A stretch of 64,000 nucleotides of DNA, taken from the NCBI RefSeq assembly GCF_020497125.1, contig NC_059094.1, forward strand, positions 3,885,733-3,949,732. Reading direction: 5' to 3'. The DNA is from Mauremys mutica (taxonomy: Eukaryota; Chordata; Testudines; Geoemydidae). The notes beneath the pieces are model-generated. The model worked only from the letters and a program-made list of their open reading frames with translations, was not told where the DNA came from and searched no databases. Made by a program: the position numbers and the translations under genes. Positions within the stretch are counted from its first letter, which is position 1; the number at the start of each line of letters is the position of its first letter. Below, in pieces: positions 19,478 through 30,043 of the stretch.

Positions 19478-21329
19478 AAAAAAACAAGAAAAAGCCTTCT
19501 GATATTGTCAACATCTCCGGCTTCACTCTTGTCAGAACAAAACATTTCTATTTGGAAATGACTTTTCCCTGTGAATGGTTTTATTTTGTATTATGATCTA
19601 TGCTATAATATCTGAAAGGATACTATCTACTTATATAATTATTGAAATTAAAACAAAATGTTTCAAACAATCCAATTTTCTCCCCAGACTTTTCCTTCAC
19701 AGAGAATTTAGAAATTTTCAGTTTTTGCTCCAATTTGCAACAAAGCCAAAGCTCAAAATCCTTCGCAAAACAGAACTTTCACCTGCACAGGTCAACTAAT
19801 GGTACCAGGCAAATACACACATGTAACAATTTGTCACTGCAAAGTTTGTCTCTCTCTGACTTTTCAGCTCCCCTTTGCACCAAACGGAGCAGCTCTTGCT
19901 GAGTGTCAGGTTTTGTCCTTTCCTCCTGCACGTGCCCTTGATATTTTGATTTTTGTTTCTCTTGTTCAGTGTGTCAGGGCTGGGAGAGGAGCAGCTGCTG
20001 TGCTCTCAGCACAAAAGGCATCCATCCAGAAGGAGGAGGGTGAATGAAGAGGAGAAGAAGTGGGCGGGAGGAAAAGGAGGATCGGATAGTAGCAGGCAGA
20101 GCTGGAGGAAGGCAAGTGAGGAAGAAGCAGCAGCAGGAGAAGAGAAGAAAACAAACCCAGAAAATAACTTCTGTCCTGCGTGGATGGTGAATGCGGGAAT
20201 TTAAACCTCCCTCTCCACCTCCACAATGTTCCCTGTCCCGAAGCTGGGTGACACGGTCCCCTATATTGCCAACTGACTGTGCAGCGATTGCCATGGTGTC
20301 CCCAGCTTGTTCAATCACATGACTTTGACTGAATGTGGCAGGTTTCCCCCCTGTATTTGTGCAGTACACTCTCTGAGTGAGCTGTAAATACCACAGGGCT
20401 TCCTGTGTTGCTCTGCAAGGGGAAAACTGCTTCCCAGCAGGGGAAGACGGCAACAACCTTCTTTTTGGGTGCAGGCAGGTGCACTTGGCTTGGGGGGCTT
20501 TGTGTGAGAATCCTGCTGTTCCCAGGGCTGGGTGAGCATGTGACTGGGGTGCATTCCATGCAGACAAGCACAGAGCAGCACAAGGGTCACATTGCCCTGG
20601 GCATGTCAGCAGAGAAACTCTGTTCAGTTGAAAAATGCCAATTCATCTAACCTGAAATATTGTGTGGAAACATCTCAGATTTGATGGACTTTTGTTGAAT
20701 CAAAGGCAGGGTTCCCAGCTGGTCTGGAAGTCTGGAAGCCTTGGGGTCCCTGGCCGCGCAGCATGGCGTTGGAGCTGCAGACCCTGGAAGCCCAAGTAGC
20801 CGCTGCCTGAAATTGACATGGGTCTTGTCAGTTGCTCCTGCCAGTCACTAAGAGCTGCCATGAAACTGACAAGTATCAAGTCAATTTCAGGCAAGGACTG
20901 CCTGGGCTTCCAGGTAGCAGGCTTCCTTTGAGAAACACCATGAAAATTTCACAGAATTTCTTGTTCGTGGGAAATTTTGAAACAATTCGGTTTGATCCAA
21001 ATTGGAACTAAACCCTGTCTCCCAGCTCTGAGTCCATTGATTGGTGGAAATTTTGATAATACAGTGTCATTGGAAATGGGTCAGGTTGGGTCTCTTTCAA
21101 AAAACATTTTTCTCATGAACATAGTGGTACCAAACATGGCAGACCTAGACAATTATATCGATACATATTTGAGAAAATATTTAAAAATCACTGTTTTTTA
21201 AATGATACTTTGACAATGGGGTGCATTGCTGATGTAAAACAGACATTGATCTCTGGTAATCCTTGGGAACTTAGCCTTGACAAGTAGGCCTGAAAACATT
21301 TATTCATCAAAGTCTCCATCAGTGTGGTC
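19478..21329. other. Unassigned sequence with a purine-rich tract
   Basis: 19600-19790 is AT-rich. 20025-20155 is a purine-rich tract (AGGAGGAGGGTGAATGAAGA and similar), which creates the 197-codon minus-strand ORF at 20567-19974. 20940-21200 is AT-rich with TTTTGAAA-like words. I see no gene. Confidence 0.35.
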
Positions 21330-24100
21330 TCAGTCTAAGGCACCACTGCTGGACACATTGTCACACCGATCCTCATCCACGCAGTACTCACCCATCTCCA
21401 TACAAGGCAGGCTGTTGGCCAAACATCTGCAGGTGGTGAGCATCTGGTCTTTGCACAGGAGCATTTGATTAGCTGAAGGACTGATTTGGGAGTGCATGGT
21501 ATTTCACATGTAACTGGTGTGATCCAAGAACCATCCATGCTGAATAGGGGAGGATGTGCTCGATTATCCCAGAGCCATTCGATTGCTTGATAATTTGCCC
21601 TCTTGATACCAGGTATAAATGCAGTCCTTCTGGGTGGCAATTTGTCTCTGTTTCTTGGAAAACATCCACCGACGTAGCTCTGCAAGTGTCATAATGTTGG
21701 TCTTCAAAGAGTAAACTTGGAATATGAACGCCTGCCAGTGTATTTATGATCTCATCAGTGACTGTCTCAGCCATTCCAAGCACTTTCAGAGCGAGGAGAG
21801 AGTCTTTGGAGGCTGAATCAAATGCCTTCCAATATGATCATTTGGTCTTTCCTACAGCCCCTTGTCGTTGCAGGTTGCGCATACGCTGCGCGGTTGTGTA
21901 TGTGTTGGAAACCTGCCTTTCACTCAAGCACTCGTACATGAGGCTCTGCAAGAAAACAGCAGCCTTGTTCGCCACTTGCTCACTGTCATTCTCAGGGCTT
22001 CCCAGAGGATTCAGGGGGCCTGGGGTCTTCCCCCACCGCCAAATTGCCGCCAAAGCCCTGGCACTTCAGCGGCGGATCCTGGCGCAGAAGGACCCCCTGC
22101 TGCCGAACTGCTGCCGAAGACCCGGAGCGGAAGAAGCTCCGGGGGCCCGGGCCCCACGAGAGTTTTCCAGGGCCCCTGGAGCGAGTGAAGGACCCCACTC
22201 CAGGGGCCCTGAAAAACTCTCATGGGCGCCCCTGCGCGGCCTGGGGCAAATTGCCCCACTTCCCCGCCCCCCCCGGGCAACCCTGATCATTCTTGCTGGT
22301 GCTGATGTCACTGCAACCACTGATGCACATTATGAAGTACAGGCCCCCGTGGTATCATCTTTTCAGCTAAGGATCCATGAAACTCCCATGTACTGCAGGG
22401 AAAAATGCTTTTCTGTAAAAATGTAGCAGCTGCAAACAGAGTCTTCATATGACTGTTGACGCTGGTGCTTTCCTCTGCTTTGGATAGCGCCCCCGCCCCC
22501 GGCCTTTTGCAGCTCTTAAGGGTATGGTCCATGATTGATTTCTGCTGATAGGGTTGCTAAAAACTGCATCCATAGCCCACAGTTCATCTTCAATCAGTGC
22601 TTTCAGAGCCTTTGTCTTAAGCTTTTGTTCCTCTCCAGTCCTGTTCCAAGCACATATTTCTCTGTGCTTAGCGTCTGCATCAGCCATTGCCACCATCCCC
22701 CCAGGCAGCTGAGCCTCTGTGAGGCAAGTTATGAGCTCTAGCTGAGGTGCACAGTTTGCAGTAGTAAAATCAGTATTTGTTTCTGTTACTTCTACAGCAC
22801 CTTGCAGACATTGCTGGGGTAGCAAGCGATGTAACGTGCCATGTGGTTGCGGGGGCATCTTTGTATCAATGCACTAATTTGACTTTACTTTCCATGCAAT
22901 TTGCTCACTAAGCGTGACTGTTTCTCACCAGCATAGGTGACGCTGGGGGAGTAGGCGGGGGCAAGTACCCCCCATACATTTGCTTGTCCTGCGGTGGGTG
23001 AGGGAGAGGGCAGGGCAGGGCTCTGTTCTTTTCTCACCATGCCAGTCCCCTGGCACGCTTGGCCCCTGTTCCTGGCAGCCGGGCCTGGGTGGGGAGTGGA
23101 GGGAGCAGGCCGTGATGCTGTTCTGTGAGAACCCAGCTGGGGAGGTGGCGGTGGCAGGCCAGCTGGGATCTCTCACAGGTAGCTGCCGCTCTGCACAGAG
23201 CAGCAACCCAGAGCAACCACCTTCAGCTGGCGTGAGAAGTGGCTCCATCCCACCGCCTCTGCTCCCTGGCTGGGCCTGGCTGCCTGGGAGAGCAGCCGAA
23301 CATGCGGGGCAATGGGAGGACAAAGGCTCCCTGCAGGTAGCTCTGGTGGGGCGGGGAGAACGCAGCAGCCCCGGGCTGGGTGCAGGGCGGGGCAGTCACT
23401 GGGCAGAGGAGACACATGGGACGGTCACATGCCCTTTAGAGTGTGCCCCCTGACCCTGTATTGGGATGCAAGAGTCGTCTGTGCTCACCAGTCTCTTGTG
23501 TTGAAACTACTTAACTGATACCGTCAGGCTTACTGTAAAAGAAGCAGGTGTTGGTCTCAAAATGTACATGCCATGAGACCTACTATAAGCTGAGTCTCAC
23601 TCACAGCTGGCCTTGTCCTGGCATCTTCAGCTTTTTCCTAATGCTGGATGCACTTTTCCTGCAACCTTGCTTAATTCAGTTTATGAGCACGCTTCCTCCA
23701 GCACGTAAGGTGCCACTGGTGTGTTTAACCAGCTCCGTGGTGGTGACATTCTCCAAAGATTCAGCTACTAGTTGGTATCTTCATCTTCACTGATGCCCCA
23801 AAATGATGAAGACCAAAGTAAAAATAAGGATTTTGTAATCAATGACATTGGGATAGTAATTAATTGTTAGCTAATGTGTGTTATGTAACGATGCCCATAA
23901 TGTTTGTGGATAGATTCCAGTAATTGCTGGCTGGCTGCTGACGCCTTCATCAGTGCCTTATTCCATCGCTTTTGGCATAAGAACACCACTGAACCGCTTC
24001 TCTTTTGCCAGTGATGGCAAATCAGTGTGAAGCACTCTGTCCATTGACAGCAGTCTGTGCCATGAGACCCGTTCATCCGCTCTCATGTTCAGAGCAGTAA
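21330..24100 (-). pseudogene. Decayed gene with a Cys-rich C-terminal tail
   Basis: Read on the minus strand, 21685-21470 gives IKRANYQAIEWLWDN and TPKSVLQLIKCSCAKTRC. A one-frame shift continues as CRCLANSLPCMEMGEYC and DEDRCDN. Together these make a KRANYQ...W / C.C...C....C.C....L.C...C...DRCDN pattern. I know this from the C-termini of widespread uncharacterised, transposon-associated proteins of animals. Just upstream (21783-21690), one frame reads LRRWMFSKKQRQIATQKDC. Further upstream pieces (22858-22445; 24076-23867) are in the same direction but do not match convincingly. At least two frameshifts and in-frame stops are present, and a GC-rich repeat interrupts at about 22010-22290. The extent is uncertain; the Cys-rich end is the firm part. 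Confidence 0.5.
22010..22290. repeat. GC-rich interspersed repeat with a 24-bp inverted repeat
   Basis: This is an island of CCGCCAAATTGCCGCCAAAG-type sequence very unlike its AT-rich surroundings. It contains arms at 22158-22181 and 22198-22221 (GAGAGTTTTCCAGGGCCCCT and partner) matching 23 of 24 bases around a 16-base spacer. It resembles GCCGAATTGCCGCC-bearing miniature elements; the hAT MITE at 33591 shares the GCCGAATTGCCGCCG word. It probably inserted into the decayed gene. Confidence 0.55.
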
Positions 24101-24130
24101 CTGATAACCCAGCACTGTCAGTCAGCCACT

Positions 24131-25568
24131 GAACGGGCGCGACCCATTGCCAATGACATTGCAGATCAATTTTCCCACCAACCTGGACCTGGAGTTTCCC
24201 ACCATGCCACGGAGGGTGACACCACTGAAATTATGCCTCGGGCGATTTTTAAGAATCGAATGACACCTCCCTGACCTTTCTGGTACTAACTTGCCCATGG
24301 AATTCCGTGTTCCCCGGCTAATTGTGTCAGGGAATCCCAGCTCCCCCCCATTGTTCACTGGTAAAGTAACGGCTGCTCTGGGGAGCACTGAGACAGCCCG
24401 TCCATGGTACATGCTCGTCGGCGTCTCCCCCAGGTGAGGGCAAGGTGCGACAGGCAGAGATGTCATTTCAGAAAACGTCTGGCAGGGGGAGGGGCAAAGC
24501 TGTATCTGCAGCTAGAACCTAAGCTGCGGATACAGAATATTCTGCCAAGTCGGGGGGCGGGGGAAGGGAGACCGACTGGAGCGTACAGAGCTCTGAAAAG
24601 ATGGGAGAGAACCCAAGGTCGGGGGCAGGTGATGCCCCCTTTGCCCCATAGCAAACGATGCCTCTGGTGACAGATTGCCATCCCATTGCTGTCAACACCC
24701 GCACGCCCTCTGCCAGGCCCCAGACAGCCACCCTTGGGATGGCATCAGTTGGGGGGGGGGGTGGCAGCTACCCAGCAAAGGGGCAGAACCTCCTGTGTGT
24801 GCAGCCAGCTGCCCGGCTCCTGGGGCTTACAGCCATTGGCGCCCGCTGGCACTGGGACCCCAAACCTTTGTCCCAGGCCAGGCCTGTGCATGTCAGCGAC
24901 CTGCTGGCCCAGGTACTGGGCTGGTGGGGCAGGATCAGGCCCTGTGGAGCTGCAGCGCTCTCATTAGCTGGCCCAGTAGGCAGAGACGAGCTCCGTCTTT
25001 CAGGCTGGACCCACAGGGGAGTGAGCACCAGGTACCGCTGGAGATGTGGCCCAAGCACAGACACCGACACGCCCCTATGGGAGCCGCCAGCACTGGGTGC
25101 CAGGAGGACAGGGTCATGGCTGGGCATTGTGAGAGAGGAGCCAACACTCAAATGCCAGGAGGGAGGGATGGGCCTGGCTTGTTGAAACACAATCAAATCA
25201 GGCTTGTGAAAGATCTGCTCCTCCTACCGCAGGCCCAGCCCCATTGCCCAGGGCCCCTCCCGCCTGCACTAGGAACCCCGGAAGGGATCCCTGGCCCTGG
25301 CCCAGGTACTTGCCAGGATGGCAGGCCTCTGACACCTACCTCATGTCTCAGCATGCTCCAGGGAGCTGCCTGCCTGACAGGAATGTGATCTTGGGAAGTG
25401 CTTTGCCCAGTTCAGTGGAAGCAGACGTAGCTGTCTGCCTGGCAGGGAGCAGTCAGTCTGACACCGGCTGTGGGTGCATCTCTCCTACCACCTTCCACTG
25501 GCTCAGCTCTCCTAGGTGTCTGTGGCTGCTCAGTCACAGCTCCCTGGCCTGCCTTGCAAGAGGGCACA
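24131..25568. other. Unassigned sequence
   Basis: GC-rich. Open frames reach 237 codons (24675-25388, +), overlapping others in all frames, which is typical of stop-poor GC-rich DNA. A G10 run lies near 24751. No domain, signal peptide or exon boundary pattern is convincing. Confidence 0.35.
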
Positions 25569-25576
25569 GCTGCCAT

Positions 25577-25737
25577 CAGAGCCGTAACGAGGGCGGGGCG
25601 TGCGGGGCAGCCAGCCAGGGCACAAAACTGGGGGGTGTGTGTGTAAAAATGGGGTGGAAAAATGACAAAAACAACCCAGTAGGGGGCGCAAACCTGCTTG
25701 CTCGCCCCAGACGCTAAAATGCCTAGTTACGGCTCTG
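25577..25737. mobile_element. hAT-type MITE, 161 bp
   Basis: Perfect 12-base terminal inverted repeats CAGAGCCGTAAC (25577-25588) and GTTACGGCTCTG (25726-25737). Flanks GCTGCCAT (25569-25576) and GTTGCCAT (25738-25745) form an 8-bp target duplication with one mismatch. The CAG start and 8-bp duplication are hAT hallmarks. It has no coding capacity. Confidence 0.88.
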
Positions 25738-25745
25738 GTTGCCAT

Positions 25746-26164
25746 CCCCTCACTGGAGGGGCACCGAGAGAAGAACCAGGCTCTGCTCACCTCGTGTTCC
25801 CCATCCCCCGCCACATCATCTCCTTTAGCACTGGCCATCAAGCTAGGGGGGGCCTGGAGCTTCTGCCTGGGACCCAACTCCAAGAGAAGCAACCCCAAAT
25901 CTCTCTGTGCCAGGCCTTTGAGGGGCCCTCATTTGCTGGGGATCCTGGAAGGCAGAAGGGTGGAAGCCAGAGACACCAGAGAGCGTCCACGAGACAGACA
26001 CAGAGAGGTGTGCCCAGGGCCACGTTCCAACAGCCGGTCAATGCCACACGTGGTATTTAGCCCAAAACAGGGTGGGCAAAGCATGTGCTGCCCAGCTTGA
26101 GAAACGCCAGTGGCTGGGAGAAGAGTCTGTCTGCTGGTGCTGGGTGGGCTGAGGAGCCTTGTTG
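25746..26164. other. Unassigned sequence
   Basis: Open frames of up to about 120 codons overlap one another; no family recognised. Confidence 0.35.
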
Positions 26165-26290
26165 CACTGTTGTCTCATGTCTTAGACTGTATACTGTCAG
26201 GAGCAGGGACTGTCTCTCTGTTCTGTGCTTGTGCAGCGCCTAGCACCCGGGTCCTGGTACTTCGCTAGGTGCTACCATAATACACCTAAT
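26165..26290 (+). repeat. Ancient LINE 3' end (L2/L3-like)
   Basis: GGAGCAGGGACTGTCTCTCT, then GCAGCGCCTAGCACCCGGGT and AGGTGCTACCATAATACA match the recurrent GCAGGGACTGTCT...CAGCACCTAGCACAATGGGG...GTGCTAC...AATAC tail of an old amniote LINE. The same tail is recognisable at 60000-60110 and, weakly, near 38080. Confidence 0.6.
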
Positions 26291-26295
26291 ATATA

Positions 26296-26742
26296 ATGTA
26301 CAGGCCTCATCTGGAGTACTGTGTCCAGTTTTGGGCCCCACACTACAAGAAGGATGTGGAAAAATTGGAGAGAGTCCAGCGGAGGGCAACAAAAATGATT
26401 AGGGGGCTGGAGCACATGACTTATGAGGAGAGGCTGAGGGAACTGGGATTGTTTAGTCTGCAGAAGAGAAGAATGAGGGGGGATTTGATAGCTGCTTTCA
26501 ACTACCTGAAAGGGGGTTCCAAAGAGGATGGATCTAGACTGTTCTCAGTGGTAGAAGATGACAGAACAAGGAGTAATGGTCTCAAGTTGCAGAGGGGGAG
26601 GTTTAGGTTGGACATTAGGAAAAACTTTTTCACTAGTAGGGTGGTGAAGAACTGGAATGGGTTACCTAGGGAGGTAGTGGAATCTCCTTCCTTAGAGGTT
26701 TTTAAGGTCAGGCTTGACAAAGCCCTGGCTGGGATGAGTTAG
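26296..26742 (+). pseudogene. CR1 ORF2 C-terminal fragment (148 codons)
   Basis: The frame reads [60 protein letters not shown] and [11 protein letters not shown]. It is the C-terminal segment after the RT thumb, with no stops. The start Met derives from flanking sequence (AATGTACAGG). It is a 5'-truncated retrotransposon and makes no enzyme. Confidence 0.88.
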
Positions 26743-26828
26743 TTGGGTTTGGTCCTGCTTTGAGCAGGGGGTTGGACTAGATGACCTCCTGAGGTCCCTT
26801 CCAACCCTGAGATTCTATGATTCTATGA
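26299..26828 (+). mobile_element. CR1 3' fragment, ATTCTATG-tail lineage
   Basis: It runs from AGGCCTCATCTGGAGTACTG through the ORF2 stop at 26742 to GAGATTCTATGATTCTATGA. It is 5'-truncated downstream of the RT catalytic core and appears young, with an uninterrupted frame. Confidence 0.92.
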
Positions 26829-26834
26829 TGGCTA

Positions 26835-26960
26835 GGGCCACTGCCTCTGGTACCAGAGACCTACACTCAGCTCCCTTCTCTGCACTTAGCAGAAGGGGGA
26901 ATTGAACCAGCACCTCCCAGGGAAAGGCCCTAGCTGTTGGGCTAATGTGCCCAAGGAGCC
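26835..26960 (-). repeat. tRNA-derived SINE relic
   Basis: The minus strand gives TTAGCCCAACAGCTAGGGCC and then GGTGCTGGTTCAATTCCCCC, an A/B-box-like pair. The plus strand has a weaker inverted counterpart, so it may be a fold-back unit like those at 39654-40050. Confidence 0.45.
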
Positions 26961-27787
26961 TTTTCTCCTCCTGCTGCTTTGTGACTCTAGTTCCAGTTTC
27001 CTTTGCTTTTTTCAAAAAGCCTGAAAATCCAAATTATTTTTTTTTCAGTTGAAACAAATAAACAATTTGGCTGAAAACTTCTGCCCGTGTGTCATCCCTG
27101 CTCCTTCAGGACGTTCCTCTGAGGAACGAGGAGAGACTGACTGTGTTCAGGTACCGCCTTTCAGACCGCACAGAAAACGGAGGCCCTGGCATTACAGACC
27201 CAATGGCACTGTTTGAATCAGTTGTGCAGCATTAGCCCTGGGCTGCCGGCTGGAGGGGAGGGCTGAGTTTGGATGAGGGCAGCTGGCTGAGGCTCAGCTC
27301 TGACAAGATGGGGGTGATATTAAAGGGTCAGGGGAAGGATCTGAGGACATGCAGGAGAGGTTCCTGTCCACTAAATTGATTTTATTTGACCTTTTGTCCC
27401 AGAGATGCTAGTTGGAAAGACTCTTGGCTCTCTGGCTACTCCTGGATTCCCAGGTGGCACTGGGACCACAAACACCTTCTCCCCTCTGTACCGAAAGGTC
27501 AAGGTGAGCATGATTCTCAGACCCAGGCCTTGCTGCAATAGCCCAGCCTTCTAGACCGGGTTGTGGCAATGGGGCTCTCTGAGCACAGCAGAGGGCATGG
27601 GGCTGGCTCCTGGGGTGCAGCAGTTGTCTGTTCCCCAAACAGATCCTACAGCAACACATTAGCTAGAACTGTCTGGGAAACTGAATTCCATTTTGGTGAA
27701 AAATTTTGAGGTTTTGGAAAAAATTCGTCCCAAAGCAGGACAAAAAGCCAAAACCTCGACATTTTTTGCAGAGGTGACATTCCACAA
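26961..27787. other. Unassigned sequence
   Basis: 27000-27065 and 27665-27780 are AT-rich with AAAATTTTG/GGTTTTGG words, like 55950-56230. The remainder is unremarkable. No gene. Confidence 0.35.
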
Positions 27788-28068
27788 GGCCATGTCTACA
27801 CTAGAACTTATGTTGGAAAAACTTTCGTTGCTCAGGAGTGTGAAAAAAATGCCCCCTTGAGCAACAGAAGTTTTGGCGGCATAAGTGCTCGTGTGCACAG
27901 TGCTATGTTGGCAGGAGCTGCTCTCCCACTGCCATAGCTACTGCTGCTCATGGAGGTGGTTTTATTATGTTGATGGGAGACTCTCTCTGGCCGACATAGC
28001 ACTCTTACCGAGGCACAGTGGCATTAGTACAGCTGTGGCGCTGCAAGCTTGTAAGTGTAGACCTGGCC
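27788..28068. mobile_element. Harbinger-like MITE, about 281 bp
   Basis: The left end reads GGCCATGTCTACACTAGAAC; the right end read inward is GGCCAGGTCTACACTTACAA. The ends pair as inverted repeats over about 16 bases. They resemble the Harbinger right terminus GGCCTGGTCTACACTAGG (4577 inward). There is no coding frame. I could not identify a clean 3-bp duplication (flanks ...CACAA and TTTGT...). Confidence 0.7.
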
Positions 28069-28630
28069 TTTGTGTTTCCAAAATGAAATACGCTGCTGGG
28101 CTTCTGGGGCAGCCCCCAGATGAACTGCCATTGGAGGAAGGAGCCTGGAAGCCTGCCAGGCTGCCCAGGGGCCAGGAGCTTGGGAGTCGAAATGTTCCAT
28201 CAGAAAATTTCTGAGCAGCTCAAACGTGACCCAAGGAGCCGGTGTGCACTGGAAACAGGCACGTGGCAGGGAGCGGCAAGGCACCTGCTCCTGCTGCGAC
28301 GTGCACAGCTGCAGTCATGCAGAGCAGGGAGGAACTGCCTGCAAACCCGGTGCTAAGGGTGTTTCCCAGGTTCTGACAGCTTTGACAGCTCCATTCTGTC
28401 TGGGTGGGGACAACCTGGGCACACTGGGCTGCCAGCTCCGCTGCTGAGTCAGCAGCTGCCCTGAAACCAGCCTGTAACCAGACAGTGGGAACTTTGTCTT
28501 CTAGAAATCCCTTGCAGCCCCCGTACAGCTGGCACTGGGACCCAGGCTTGCTCTGCAAAGGCTGATCCAGGGCCCGCGCTCTTCAGGAGACCCTCCAATG
28601 CAGGGCTAGGGCAGGAGGGAGGAGACCCTA
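28069..28630. other. Unassigned sequence
   Basis: Only overlapping short frames (112 codons or fewer). Nothing recognised. Confidence 0.35.
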
Positions 28631-28820
28631 GGGGTATGTGTAGACTATACGAAGAGATCCGCAGCTGCTTTGGGCTTGTGGGGCTTGGGCTATAAAACTG
28701 CAGTGTTGGCGTCTGGGATCAGGCTGGAGCCTGGGCTCTGGGCCTCTCCCCACTTCCCGGGTTTCCAAGCCTGGGCTCCAGCTTCAGCCCGGCAGGTATC
28801 GAGCCCTGCAGTGCTGGCGT
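28631..28820. mobile_element. MITE fragment with GTAGACTAT-type end
   Basis: GGTATGTGTAGACTATACGA, then CTTGTGGGGCTTGGGCTATA and GGCTGGAGCCTGGGCTCTGG with its inverted partner CCTGGGCTCCAGCTTCAGCC. This matches the layout of a fold-back MITE. The right end is missing at the junction with the next element. Confidence 0.55.
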
Positions 28821-28957
28821 CAGGGGCGCTGGAACAACTTGTGCAGTGCGGGGCTGAGAGCCATTGAACCAAACTGTAAACCCTGGATAGGATGGAAACC
28901 ACTTCAAGCCAGGGGGTGCTGCCACACCCCCAGCATCCCTAGTTCCAGCCCCTATGG
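28821..28957. mobile_element. Small inverted-repeat element
   Basis: The left end CAGGGGCGCTGGAACAACTT and the right end read inward CCATAGGGGCTGGAACTAGG share GGGGC(G)CTGGAAC. An internal segment GGAAACCACTTCAAGCCAGG is typical of a short interspersed family. Target duplication not resolved. Confidence 0.5.
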
Positions 28958-29856
28958 TAGATGTACCCTGACAGAAGAGACCATGTAAAGAGAAGGACCA
29001 ACTGGGCCCACTTCCTTCTGAACAGGGCACATGGAAAGCTGGAAACATGGCACTTTTGCTTTGCACTTTTGCTTGGCTTTATCAGGAATGTAAAATCTGG
29101 TCTTTGGCTTGGCTGGAGGCCTCCAGGCTCTCAGATGGGGGCTCTCTCAGCCCGGCCTGGAGGAGGAGGGTGGAGTTGTAACAGAGCTTTCCTGCCAGCT
29201 CTTGGGGTGAAACAGGTGTTAAGCAAACCAAACAAAGCCCAAGGAATGTAAACAGCCTAATTAGCATTCCCCTCCCACCTTGGTCAGCTTTCAGTTCCTG
29301 GGTATGGGGCTGTGGCTGTCCCATTCCATGCCCTGCTCAGCCATGGAGCCTTCCAGGGCCCACACGGCCTGGACATTCACCTGCCAGGCTTCTGCCTTCC
29401 TGCCAAGGCAAGGCCCGAGTGTGTGTGTGTCGGCGGGGGGGGGGGACGGACCAGACGCCAAAGGGCTCTTTAGTTCAGCGGGGCAAGGCAGAAAAGAGCC
29501 AGTGGCCAGATGCAGAAGCCAGACACATGCACATTAGAAATCAGGCCCAATCGTTTATCAGCAAGGCTGGACAAACTGCCAAGCGCGCTGTTGCATTCTC
29601 CTTCTGGTGCCGATGGTTTGGTCCAGGCTGGCTGCTGTTCTGCATGGTGCTTTAGTCAAATGTAAGGTGTTGGGCTCCAGGCAGGGATTACTGAAATGTA
29701 ATAAATGTGCTATGCAGGTCAGCCTAGACTTAGTCCCTTCTGGTCTTAAACTCTACGAATCTCTGAAAAAGGACGCAGGTCTGACGTGTTTGTTCTTTAT
29801 ACTGCCTTTTGCAGAGGTGGACTAACTACACAATGGGAGAAGTGGTGTGGCTGCAC
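28958..29856. other. Unassigned sequence
   Basis: Contains a GT-repeat/G-run near 29420-29445. ORFs are below 100 codons. No gene or named repeat. Confidence 0.35.
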
Positions 29857-29988
29857 TGATGCAGCGTTTTAAGTGTAGACTGGCCCCTAGTCTCCTTAGA
29901 GCCACTTTGTGATCCTGGAGCAGCAGCTGTGTACAAGGTGGAAGCAGCACTCAGGACATGTGACGTCTGTACTTAAAACGCTGCATCA
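29857..29988. repeat. 18-bp perfect inverted repeat at MITE ends
   Basis: TGATGCAGCGTTTTAAGT (29857-29874) is the exact reverse complement of 29971-29988, with 96 bases between. Both arms continue with GTAGAC or CAGAC, resembling the terminal GTCTACACT of neighbouring MITEs. This suggests two MITE ends facing each other. Confidence 0.7.
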
Positions 29989-30043
29989 GCTCAGCTGCAT
30001 TGCTGTAACGCTTTATCGAAAATGCTAAGCCACTGGGAGAGAG

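Noticed and set aside
19974..20567. Minus-strand 197-codon ORF with Ser/Leu runs
   Set aside because: Created by a purine-rich tract on the plus strand at 20025-20155; no family pattern.
21746..22426. Plus-strand 226-codon ORF rich in Arg, Pro and Gly
   Set aside because: Runs antisense through the fossil gene and the GC-rich repeat; composition-driven.
24658..25388. Plus-strand ORFs of 175 and 237 codons
   Set aside because: GC-rich, overlapping open frames on both strands, Pro/Gly/Ala-rich peptides with no domain; judged chance.
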